Below, piece by piece: positions 1 through 5,942 of a stretch of 6,101 bases of DNA. The DNA comes from Candidatus Martarchaeota archaeon (GTDB lineage: Archaea; Micrarchaeota; Micrarchaeia; Micrarchaeales; Micrarchaeaceae), in contig JAMCYJ010000007.1 in assembly GCA_023474155.1 (NCBI GenBank), forward strand, positions 1-6,101, in the 5' to 3' direction. The notes under the pieces were generated by a model. The model worked only from the letters and a program-made list of their open reading frames with translations. It did not search any database and was not told the DNA's origin. The stretch's first letter is position 1, and each line of letters begins with the position of its first letter. Made by a program: the position numbers and the translations under genes.

Positions 1-163
1 TATTTAGCCCTATTATAATTGAGTAAATTATATTTTTGCTTCTTAGTTTGGATTGCCGTCGAGGAGTATAAAATATTAAAAGCCAATTTAACAAACAGAA
101 AAAATATGCAATTACAGATAAAACTTTATCATTTAAATTTACTTACATTCTAAAACACGTTAT

Positions 164-180
164 AAAGAACTTATAAATAG
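164..180 (+). promoter_or_regulatory. Probable archaeal BRE/TATA promoter of guaA
   Basis: A purine-rich AAAGAA (164-169), like a BRE element, is followed directly by CTTATAAATAG (170-180), a good archaeal TATA box. Transcription would be expected to start about 25 bp downstream, near 200, leaving a short leader of roughly 35 nt before the guaA ATG. No Shine-Dalgarno motif is visible in front of that ATG. The DNA to the left (1-163) has no convincing gene. A second TATA-like stretch (GTATAAAATA, about 66-75) is less well placed. The surrounding DNA is so AT-rich that chance TATA matches are common. Confidence 0.5.
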
Positions 181-235
181 ATTGAAGTTGAACAATAAAA
201 ATATAATAGATTTCAAATAGTAAATTAATGATTAA

Positions 236-1798
236 ATGGCTTCCATAAATAAAAAAAGAGAAACAATTATAGTTTTGGATTTTGGTGGTCAGTATGCTCA
301 TTTAATATCAAAAGTTATACGCAACATCGGGGTGTACTCAGAAATTATTGATCCGAAAAAACAAGAAAATTTAAAAGAGTTCCTAGAAAACTCTACAAAT
401 AATATTAAAGGGATCATTCTGTCAGGGGGGCCAAAAAGTGTTTATGAAAACAATGCAATAATGATAAATAAAAATATATTGGAGAAGGGTATTCCTCTGC
501 TTGGTTTATGCTACGGCCACCAACTTATAGCGCACATGGCTAATGGCAAAATAGGGCCTGCTGAAAAAAAAGAATTCGGTGAAACTGAAATCATAATCGA
601 CAAACAATCAAAAATATTGAACAGCATTGATAAGCATACAAAAGTATGGATGAATCACGGAGACAGCATACTAAAATTACCCAATAATTATGAATCAATA
701 GCGCATAGTGCAAATACACCAATTGCAGCATTTAAACATAAGAAATTGCCAATATATGGCATGCAATGGCATCCAGAAGTTTCGCATACAAAACAAGGTA
801 CCAAGATGATAAGTAATTTTGTATTAGGGATATGCAAATGTAAAAGAAATTGGAAAATTAATAAGTTCGTACAAGCAGCCATAATGCAAATAAAAAACAG
901 AGTCAAAGAAAGCAGATGCATAGTCGCATTGAGCGGGGGCATTGATTCAAGTGTAGCTACAGCTTTGGTTGGCAAAGCTATAAGTAAGAATCTTACTGCG
1001 GTTTATGTTGATACTGGCCTAATGCGCACAGGGGAAACAGAAGATATTTACGCCGCATTCTCTGATTTTGGGATAAATCTAAAAATAGTCTACGCAGGAA
1101 CTAGATTTTTTACCGCACTTAAAGGTATTAAATCACCAGAACAAAAAAGGAAAATTATGGGGATGGAATTTATAAAAATATTTGAGGAAGAAGCAAAGAA
1201 GGAGAAGGCAGATTATCTTGTGCAGGGCACCATATATCCAGATAGAGTTGAATCTGGCATGGCAGGCAATGCTGCAGTTATAAAAAGGCATCATAATGTA
1301 GGCGGGCTACCAAAAAAAATAAAGTTTAAGGGGATAATAGAGCCTTTAGAAGATTTATATAAAGACGATGTTAAAAAAATTGCCAAAGAACTTAAATTAC
1401 CTGAAAAAATAATTAACAGGCAGCCTTTTCCAGGACCCGGACTTGCAGTTAGGATAATAGGGGAAGTTACCCCAAAAAAAGTAGCAATACTGCAAAAAGC
1501 AGATTTGATAGTCAGGGAAGAAATTGAAAATGCAGGAATTGCCAATAGACTTTGGCAGTATTTTGCAGTGTTAAGTGACACATATGCCGTTGGCATCAAA
1601 GGAGATAATAGGGCATATGGACAAGTTATTGCATTTAGAGCACTTAATAGTAGGGATGCTATGACTGCCAAATTTGCAGAGTTGCCATGGTCGGTCATAA
1701 GAAGAATATCAATAAGGATAACTAATGAAGTAAATGAAATTACAAGAGTGGTTTATGACACTACTGATAAACCGCCAGGAACTATAGAATGGGAGTAG
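236..1798 (+). CDS. guaA: GMP synthase (glutamine-hydrolysing), fused two-domain form
   Basis: Catalyses the last step of GMP synthesis: XMP + ATP + glutamine to GMP, in the cytoplasm. The 520-residue protein is full length for the fused family. An N-terminal class I glutamine amidotransferase domain (about 10-200) shows DFGGQY, the oxyanion segment ILSGGP (61-66), the nucleophile Cys92 in GLCYGHQ, and His179/Glu181 in QWHPEVSHT. The ATP-pyrophosphatase domain follows, with the PP-loop SGGIDSS (233-239), QGTIYPDRVESG, IKRHHNVGGLP (349-359) and QPFPGPGLAVRIIGE (396-410). The C-terminal dimerisation domain ends in the family signature KPPGTIEWE. The ATG at 236 is chosen because family similarity begins about ten residues later; an ATG at 228 is in another frame and stops quickly. 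Many archaea encode the two halves as separate proteins, so the fusion is notable here. The gene is clearly more AT-rich than the tyrS/rfcL block, so transfer is possible. The identification itself is very secure. Confidence 0.97.
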   Translation: MASINKKRETIIVLDFGGQYAHLISKVIRNIGVYSEIIDPKKQENLKEFLENSTNNIKGIILSGGPKSVYENNAIMINKNILEKGIPLLGLCYGHQLIAHMANGKIGPAEKKEFGETEIIIDKQSKILNSIDKHTKVWMNHGDSILKLPNNYESIAHSANTPIAAFKHKKLPIYGMQWHPEVSHTKQGTKMISNFVLGICKCKRNWKINKFVQAAIMQIKNRVKESRCIVALSGGIDSSVATALVGKAISKNLTAVYVDTGLMRTGETEDIYAAFSDFGINLKIVYAGTRFFTALKGIKSPEQKRKIMGMEFIKIFEEEAKKEKADYLVQGTIYPDRVESGMAGNAAVIKRHHNVGGLPKKIKFKGIIEPLEDLYKDDVKKIAKELKLPEKIINRQPFPGPGLAVRIIGEVTPKKVAILQKADLIVREEIENAGIANRLWQYFAVLSDTYAVGIKGDNRAYGQVIAFRALNSRDAMTAKFAELPWSVIRRISIRITNEVNEITRVVYDTTDKPPGTIEWE

Positions 1799-1835
1799 AG
1801 AAAGACAATAGGTAAAATAATCATTAAACGAGTTA

Positions 1836-2738
1836 ATGTCAAATAAAAAAAAGTATATTGTTATAGAGGATGCATTTGAATATCTTACGTATGGATTAAA
1901 TATAAAAGAAATAGGTGCTTACCCTGAAATTAAATCAATAATAAAAAATATCGAAGAAAGTTCTTGTCAAAAGTTACAAGAAATTGTAAAGAAGAATATA
2001 AATATAATCCAATTAAATTCTACAGATTTATCTCTTAAATTGATAGATGAAGCTAAAAAAAATTATCCTGAAAGTATTATAATATGTTTGGATAGATCTT
2101 ATCTTCCAGAAGCCCAGCATATTAATATAACTACAGAATATGGCGGTCGATTAGTACCATACTATAAAACAGATAGTTTTTTAGATCAGATTAATATGAT
2201 TAACGTCTATTTAAAAAATAAAAATCTTAGTGAACATTCTAAAGGTATTGTTTTAATTGATGTTGGAATAAGTAGTGGGGATACGCTTATTGAAATACTC
2301 AATAAACTAAAAGAGGAAAGAATGCCAATTAATGGAATAATTGTTGGTTTAGCTTCTTACAGCGGGCTATTTAGAATTAATGAATTAGGTTATGATGTTA
2401 AAGTAATAGAACCAATGGATTGGGTGGACTGGATAGATTCAAGAGATTTATTATTAATAGATGGTATGCAGGAACCTGAATTAATTGCTGACCCTAATTT
2501 AAGAAGATTTGTTCCATTGTATGAAATTATAGAAAGGGATCCAAATACACATGTAGCAAAAAATAAATTTAGCCAATTTAAAAATATATGCAAAGAAGGC
2601 AATAGCCAATTATTAGCAAGTTTAAAGGAATTTAAAATAGAAATAAAAAATATCAATAAACCAATTAGCATTAATGAAATAAATCAAAAATTAATTAATT
2701 ACAGTAAGGAAAGAAACAGACAACTGACGAAAGAGTGA
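1836..2738 (+). CDS. Uncharacterised protein with a phosphoribosyltransferase-like PRPP-loop motif
   Basis: I do not recognise this 300-residue protein as a named family. Its middle contains GIVLIDVGISSGDTL (137-151): a hydrophobic strand, an Asp and a Ser-Gly-x-Thr turn, then a helix. This resembles the PRPP-binding loop of type I phosphoribosyltransferases (hydrophobic-D-D/E-x-x-x-T/S-G-x-T). The second acidic residue of the usual pair is Val143 here. Upstream, IIICLDRSYLPEA (81-93) sits where such enzymes often have a strand and Arg/Pro-containing turn; downstream, GIIVGLASYSG (167-177) could be the next core strand. The C-terminal third is Lys/Asn-rich and helical-looking. No signal peptide or membrane segment is seen, so it is probably cytoplasmic. 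It lies 37 bp after guaA on the same strand, with no clear promoter or Shine-Dalgarno between, so co-transcription is plausible. A nucleotide-salvage role is inference from the motif plus guaA. It is among the most AT-rich DNA in the window. Confidence 0.8.
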   Translation: MSNKKKYIVIEDAFEYLTYGLNIKEIGAYPEIKSIIKNIEESSCQKLQEIVKKNINIIQLNSTDLSLKLIDEAKKNYPESIIICLDRSYLPEAQHINITTEYGGRLVPYYKTDSFLDQINMINVYLKNKNLSEHSKGIVLIDVGISSGDTLIEILNKLKEERMPINGIIVGLASYSGLFRINELGYDVKVIEPMDWVDWIDSRDLLLIDGMQEPELIADPNLRRFVPLYEIIERDPNTHVAKNKFSQFKNICKEGNSQLLASLKEFKIEIKNINKPISINEINQKLINYSKERNRQLTKE

Positions 2739-2775
2739 ATAACTTTAAGCGCAATAGCATAGCAGGTTTGCTTAG

Positions 2776-2820
2776 AGATATAAAAAATATAAGAAGAAAT
2801 GTAAAATTAGAATTATATCT
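2776..2820. repeat. Short AT-rich inverted repeat downstream of the PRTase-like gene
   Basis: AGATATAA (2776-2783) is the exact reverse complement of TTATATCT (2813-2820), giving an 8-bp stem around a 29-nt loop. It lies about 40 bp after the stop of the PRTase-like gene and could form a weak hairpin in its 3' untranslated region. No T-run follows on the plus strand, so it is not a convincing terminator. In DNA this AT-rich an 8-bp inverted repeat can easily arise by chance. The surrounding stretch from 2739 to 3035 has no protein gene that I can support. Confidence 0.2.
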
Positions 2821-2841
2821 GCTCGGTCACCTCTTTAAAAA

Positions 2842-2923
2842 TAACTTTAGTAGGATTTGAACTTGCAACCTATGCTTTATAAGACCCGTGCTTTAATAAA
2901 GTGGCAGAAACGCAATATAGCTA
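2842..2923 (-). pseudogene. Decayed tRNA-like sequence resembling tRNA-Ile(UAU)
   Basis: Read on the minus strand, the 3' two-thirds aligns position for position with a tRNA. It has AGC at 23-25, a 7-nt anticodon loop CTTATAA (T33, anticodon TAT, A37), a 5-nt variable region AGGTT, a T-loop TTCAAAT bounded by G53 and C61, a 7-nt acceptor strand TAAAGTT and an A at position 73 (plus-strand 2842). The stems are broken: about 2 of 5 pairs in the anticodon stem and 3 of 5 in the T-stem. The D-arm region is abnormal. TAGCT (plus-strand 2919-2923) is present, but the following loop would be far too long. A strand CACTTTA (2897-2903) could pair 6 of 7 with the acceptor, but only if the D-arm were missing. 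CCA is not encoded. I read this as a tRNA remnant or an integration scar rather than a working tRNA. It could also be chance similarity. Confidence 0.35.
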
Positions 2924-3001
2924 ATTGATAGGTTTAGCATTATTATTTATTTTGCATTGATTTCTTGAGCATTCCTACGCATGTTTTTAAGTTTTAAGCC
3001 A

Positions 3002-3071
3002 CTGAACCTGTTGCCGTACGATCTCGCGCATCCGTTTATACCCTTTCCTTCCTGTCAAGAAACAGGTTCAG
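3002..3071 (-). repeat. Perfect 11-bp inverted repeat spanning the RNase HI stop codon
   Basis: CTGAACCTGTT (3002-3012) is the exact reverse complement of AACAGGTTCAG (3061-3071), with 48 nt between. In the minus-strand transcript the first arm lies inside the last codons of the RNase HI gene (encoding LNLF) and the second lies about 24 nt after its stop. An 11-bp stem could therefore enclose the stop codon and act as a 3' end structure. No T-run follows the second arm, so a classical terminator is not evident. The repeat also sits exactly at the change from GC-rich to AT-rich DNA. Confidence 0.45.
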
Positions 3072-3452
3072 CTTCCTGTCGACGTTTGCCACGCCGGTGT
3101 TTGTCCTGACGACATGCGAAAACCTGACGGACTTGAAATAGGACTTCAACCTTGCAACCTCCTCGCTAAGCGGCGCGAGGCTCTGCGACCTTACCTTGAA
3201 TTTGCCTGCGATCTGGCTTACGACGAGCAATGAGTCCGAGACTATTTCTATTTCGTCGTCCTGCTTGAGGTTCTTCCTGCACCATTTCAGCGCAAGGATT
3301 ATCGCAGTGTATTCAGAAAAATTATTCGTGCATATGCCGTTGTACTTCACGAAGCTTTTTTTCAGGACGCTGTTCTCGTAGATGTCAAATCCCGATGCGC
3401 CATTTCCCGGGTTTCCCCTTGCGGCGCCGTCCGTGAAAATTTTGACTCGCAT
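3036..3452 (-). CDS. Ribonuclease HI
   Basis: Endonuclease that cuts the RNA strand of RNA-DNA hybrids, for instance in R-loops and primer remnants. The 138-residue protein is one complete RNase H fold. The catalytic acids are visible in family order: Asp8 in FTDGAARGNPG, Glu47 in NNFSEYTA, Asp73 in VSDSLLV and Asp125 in ANVDRKLN. His113 in FSHVVRTNTG occupies the flexible loop that assists catalysis. Length matches the short archaeal/bacterial type without an N-terminal hybrid-binding domain. The ATG lies 4 bp after the tyrS TGA with no clear Shine-Dalgarno, so translation is probably coupled to tyrS. The extreme C-terminus repeats DRK twice (DRKLNLFLDRKERV), matched in the DNA by a 9-bp direct repeat (3048-3056 and 3072-3080), suggesting a small local duplication or drift at the gene end. 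The downstream sequence changes abruptly to AT-rich DNA. Identification is secure; rnhA would be the usual symbol. Confidence 0.94.
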   Translation of the reverse strand: MRVKIFTDGAARGNPGNGASGFDIYENSVLKKSFVKYNGICTNNFSEYTAIILALKWCRKNLKQDDEIEIVSDSLLVVSQIAGKFKVRSQSLAPLSEEVARLKSYFKSVRFSHVVRTNTGVANVDRKLNLFLDRKERV

Positions 3453-3456
3453 CGGA

Positions 3457-4542
3457 TCATTTTTTCAGTATCGTATCCAGCTGCTCGAGGTATTTCATTC
3501 CTGCGCCTTCGAGAAAGTATTTGCGCGCGGGCGCGAGAATCCCTGAAAGCTCGTCTGCAACGTACGCCTTGAGGTCAAGAGGATGGATCGTGCCGGCTGC
3601 GTAGCTTTTCTCGAACTCGTGGAGCGTGCCATACGAGGACTCGGCTCCTGTCTTAGCATTGCTTATTACAATCCTGCCTTTCCTGGCCATCTTGTCAGGC
3701 CATACCACATACCGCACGAGGTCTATGACGGGATTCGCGCCGAGCTCGGCCTGCGGGCAGAACGCCTTGCCTATCTTCGACCTTACCGCCTCCTCTGAGT
3801 CGTGTATGAATATCGCGCTTGCCGGCTTGGACTTAGACATCTTAACGTCGCTCTCCATGACCTCCTCGAACTCGCCCCTCTGGCCGGACGCCTTTGCCCT
3901 CATAATCTTCTCCCTCTGCTCCTGGGTCAGGCTTATGCTCATGAGCAGGTGGTGGTGCACTGCCACTGGACTGTACCCGAATTGCTTTGCGGACTCTAGT
4001 GCAACGACATGCGCCTTCCTCTGGTCCATCCCTGCATGGGCTATGTTGACGCCCATTGTAAAAATATCAGCCACCTGCATTGGAATGTAAAGAAGCTGGG
4101 CAAAGCTTGTGCCCTCCCCCTCCCTCTTGCCTGTGATCGTCAGCGCCCGCTTTGCCCTTGAAAGCGTCATCGACTTCGAGACTTTCATGACATTCTCAAA
4201 ATACTTGAGCCCTTCCTCCTTGTACAAATCGGATGCGAGTATGAAATTAACTTTTTCAGGGTCGCCGCCGACCGCCTCGATCGATTTCTTAAGCGCCTCC
4301 CTGAAGTAAGGGGTCGCGGCGCGTATGTCGTCGAGGTCGCCGCCGAGCTTTTCATTTATCCATGAGTGGTAGTCTGCCATAAATACATTCGTCTCGATTC
4401 CCGCCTTCTGGAAGTCGGCCAGCTTGCGCATGCAGAGCAGGCCGGTGCCGAGGTGCACATACCCTGATATTTCAAATCCTATGTAATGCTTCAGCCGCGC
4501 ATTCTCCTCCATATACTGCGCGAGCTTCTGCTCTGTGAGCAC
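3457..4542 (-). CDS. tyrS: Tyrosyl-tRNA synthetase, archaeal/eukaryotic type
   Basis: Class I aminoacyl-tRNA synthetase that attaches tyrosine to tRNA-Tyr. From the GTG at 4540-4542 the protein has 361 residues. The HIGH-type motif is HYIGFEISGYVHLGTG (19-34). ADYHSWINEKLGGDL (56-70) and HAGMDQRKAHVVA (169-181) are typical of the archaeal enzyme. Tyr152, Gln156 and Asp159 in LLYIPMQVADI match the tyrosine-recognition residues and argue against TrpRS. The second ATP motif is KMSKSKP (234-240). HPLDLKAYVADEL near the end is the usual C-terminal anticodon-binding region. The start is doubtful. The same frame continues upstream to 4593 with INTLERIELVKRLPTEEV, which resembles the normal family N-terminus, yet that stretch has no ATG, GTG or TTG before the GTG used here. 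AGAGG abuts this GTG too closely to be a normal Shine-Dalgarno. The gene heads a two-gene unit with RNase HI and diverges from rfcL. Confidence 0.96.
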   Translation of the reverse strand: MLTEQKLAQYMEENARLKHYIGFEISGYVHLGTGLLCMRKLADFQKAGIETNVFMADYHSWINEKLGGDLDDIRAATPYFREALKKSIEAVGGDPEKVNFILASDLYKEEGLKYFENVMKVSKSMTLSRAKRALTITGKREGEGTSFAQLLYIPMQVADIFTMGVNIAHAGMDQRKAHVVALESAKQFGYSPVAVHHHLLMSISLTQEQREKIMRAKASGQRGEFEEVMESDVKMSKSKPASAIFIHDSEEAVRSKIGKAFCPQAELGANPVIDLVRYVVWPDKMARKGRIVISNAKTGAESSYGTLHEFEKSYAAGTIHPLDLKAYVADELSGILAPARKYFLEGAGMKYLEQLDTILKK

Positions 4543-4600
4543 CTCTTCTGTGGGCAGCCTTTTTACGAGTTCAATTCTTTCTAAGGTGTTGATAAAATCA

Positions 4601-4642
4601 CTAATAATATAAATGCTAAAAATGGAAAATTATTTATTATAG
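4601..4642 (-). promoter_or_regulatory. Probable TATA region for tyrS-RNase HI
   Basis: On the minus strand two TATA-like boxes lie upstream of tyrS: CTATAATAAATAATT (plus-strand 4628-4642) and TTTATATTATTAG (4601-4613). The first would start transcription near 4608, just upstream of the family-like N-terminal codons that reach 4593. The second would start near 4581, inside those codons, and would suit the GTG at 4542. The sequence therefore does not decide which start is used. The 169-bp gap between tyrS and rfcL is strikingly AT-rich compared with the genes on either side, as expected of a divergent promoter. Confidence 0.4.
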
Positions 4643-4649
4643 CAATGCA

Positions 4650-4664
4650 GTAAAATAATAAAAC
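4650..4664 (+). promoter_or_regulatory. Probable TATA region for rfcL
   Basis: GTAAAATAATAAAAC is an AT-rich box 48-62 bp before the rfcL ATG. A start about 25 bp downstream would fall near 4681 and give a leader of roughly 30 nt containing the Shine-Dalgarno. An alternative TTTATTATC at 4671-4679 would start nearer 4702 and lose most of the leader. The choice is inference from spacing. Confidence 0.35.
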
Positions 4665-4701
4665 ACTTTCTTTATTATCTTGCGCTTGGCGGCATTGCAC
4701 A

Positions 4702-4708
4702 GGGTGGG
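4702..4708 (+). promoter_or_regulatory. Shine-Dalgarno of rfcL
   Basis: GGGTGGG contains the archaeal anti-16S-complementary core GGTG (4703-4706), 5 nt before the ATG at 4712. It supports that ATG as the true start. It is the only clear Shine-Dalgarno in the window; the AT-rich guaA and PRTase-like genes show none. Confidence 0.6.
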
Positions 4709-4711
4709 AAA

Positions 4712-5932
4712 ATGCAGGACTTCAAGAAATTTTATGAACTGAACGAGCTAAGGGAGATTGTAGGCAACGCCGCATGCATAAGGTCAATGATGCTTTTCGC
4801 AGAGGACACGAACACGGGCAAAAAAAGAATCCCGCTGCTCATATCAGGGCCGCCAGGAACAGGGAAGACTGCCGCAGTGCAGCTGCTCGCGAAGAAATAC
4901 AACTGGAGCGTCATCGAGCTCAATGCCAGCGACAACAGGAGCATGGACGAGATAAACAAGCTCGTGGTGGCGGCAGGCACGAGAAACATATTCGGGAAAA
5001 AAAACCTGCTGTTTTTCGACGAAGTTGACGAGCTGATGCCGAAGTTCGACAAGGGGGCAGAGCCAGCGCTCTCGAAGCTGATCTTAAGTTCGAAAATGCC
5101 GATAATATTCACTGCGAACAACAGGTGGAGCAAGAGCATATCCTTTTTGAGGGCAAAGGCGGAGAACGTCGAATTCAAGGCGCTGTCTGAAAACGAGATA
5201 AAGGCAGTGCTCAATGAACTGGTTGAGAGGCTTTCGCTGGATAAGGAGTTCGGCGCGCAAAACCAGGCGATAGCCTCAATCGCAAAAATATGCAAGGGAG
5301 ACGCAAGGAGCGCGATAAACGACTTCTTTGCGATGCTCGGATCAAGCGCAGATGATATTTATGAAATAGGGATCAGGGACAGGAAATCCAACATATTCGA
5401 GTCGCTTGACAGGATATTTTCAGCAAGGACGGTCACGGCGCCGATAGTTGCGGCGGCGAACGTCGATGTCGACAACAGGATGCTGCTTAACTGGATAGAC
5501 CAGAACATACCGAACAGGTATACGAACATAGGGGATAAATACAGGGCGTTCAGCATGCTGGCAAAGGCAAGCACATTCTACACAAGGGCTGCGAGGTCGC
5601 AGTACTACACATACTGGAGGTACATGAACGTCATGATGTCCTCAGGCGTAGCGCTCGCGAAAGCAGGGTATCCGTCTCTGGCAAAAAGATACGAGTTCCC
5701 GAAAGTGATCCTTGAGCTTGCAGGGTCAAAGGACGAAAGAAGCATGAAAAGCGCGATAGCGGAGAAGCTGAAAAGAGTAATACACACCAGCAAAAAAAGG
5801 ATAATCAACGAGGAAATGAAACTGGTCGCAAGCATAATGCGCAGCGGAAAAGACGACGGGACTGCGGGCACCATGGAAAACGCATTGAAGCTAGACCAGA
5901 AAGAAATCAAATGGCTGAAGGAATATACATAA
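4712..5932 (+). CDS. rfcL: Replication factor C large subunit (clamp loader ATPase)
   Basis: Large subunit of the archaeal clamp loader, which with RfcS opens the PCNA ring and loads it on primed DNA. The AAA+ core shows Walker A SGPPGTGKT (45-53), ELNASDNRS (69-77), Walker B LLFFDEVDEL (99-108), sensor 1 IIFTANNRW (131-139) and the sensor 2/RFC box GDARSAIND (196-204). The RfcL-specific collar follows: IFESLDRIF (228-236), WIDQNIPNRY (261-270) and RSQYYTYWRYMNVMMSSGVALAK (295-317), which separate it from RfcS. At 406 residues it is short for RfcL, commonly nearer 450-550. The N-terminal RFC box is altered (KFYELNELREIVGN, where a YRP tripeptide is expected). The C-terminus ends in EIKWLKEYT with no visible PCNA-interacting QxxhxxFF box or long basic tail. 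Start supported by a Shine-Dalgarno. Diverges from tyrS and converges with the YVTN gene. Identification is secure. Confidence 0.95.
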   Translation: MQDFKKFYELNELREIVGNAACIRSMMLFAEDTNTGKKRIPLLISGPPGTGKTAAVQLLAKKYNWSVIELNASDNRSMDEINKLVVAAGTRNIFGKKNLLFFDEVDELMPKFDKGAEPALSKLILSSKMPIIFTANNRWSKSISFLRAKAENVEFKALSENEIKAVLNELVERLSLDKEFGAQNQAIASIAKICKGDARSAINDFFAMLGSSADDIYEIGIRDRKSNIFESLDRIFSARTVTAPIVAAANVDVDNRMLLNWIDQNIPNRYTNIGDKYRAFSMLAKASTFYTRAARSQYYTYWRYMNVMMSSGVALAKAGYPSLAKRYEFPKVILELAGSKDERSMKSAIAEKLKRVIHTSKKRIINEEMKLVASIMRSGKDDGTAGTMENALKLDQKEIKWLKEYT

Positions 5933-5942
5933 TAAAAATAAG
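5930..5942 (-). terminator. Possible oligo-T terminator of the YVTN gene
   Basis: Immediately after the TAG of the minus-strand YVTN gene the transcript would read CTTATTTTTATTA. A T-rich tract directly after a stop codon is the usual form of intrinsic termination in archaea. It overlaps the rfcL stop codon on the other strand. No hairpin accompanies it, and the tract is short and interrupted. Confidence 0.35.

Noticed and set aside
43..55. TTAGTTTGGATTG near the left edge looks like the tRNA-remnant segment TTAGTAGGATTTG at 2847-2859, as a possible attachment-site pair.
   Set aside because: The match needs a mismatch/indel and is short in AT-rich DNA; no integrase or extended identity supports it.
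1..128. A minus-strand frame open for about 42 codons to the left window edge.
   Set aside because: No ATG or GTG start, no recognisable protein motif, and the DNA is AT-rich leader-like sequence; a TTG near 86 is the only possible start. Not enough to call a gene.
688..1698. Minus-strand open frames opposite guaA.
   Set aside because: Antisense shadows of guaA; all guaA catalytic motifs are intact on the plus strand.
2947..3035. An open frame, out of register with RNase HI, continuing about 30 codons past its stop (ending KNMRRNAQEINAK), and a 14-codon ATG frame beginning 4 bp after the stop.
   Set aside because: RNase HI already has normal length and all catalytic residues, so no frameshift is needed. 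Both frames are short, conflict with each other and show no motif.
3583..4309. Several plus-strand open frames opposite tyrS.
   Set aside because: They are shadows of the strongly conserved tyrS coding sequence, with no family motifs of their own.
4732..5910. Minus-strand open frames opposite rfcL, rich in Ser/Leu and hydrophobic residues.
   Set aside because: Composition is what antisense reading of Lys/Glu/Arg-rich rfcL would produce; no starts with promoters and no motifs.
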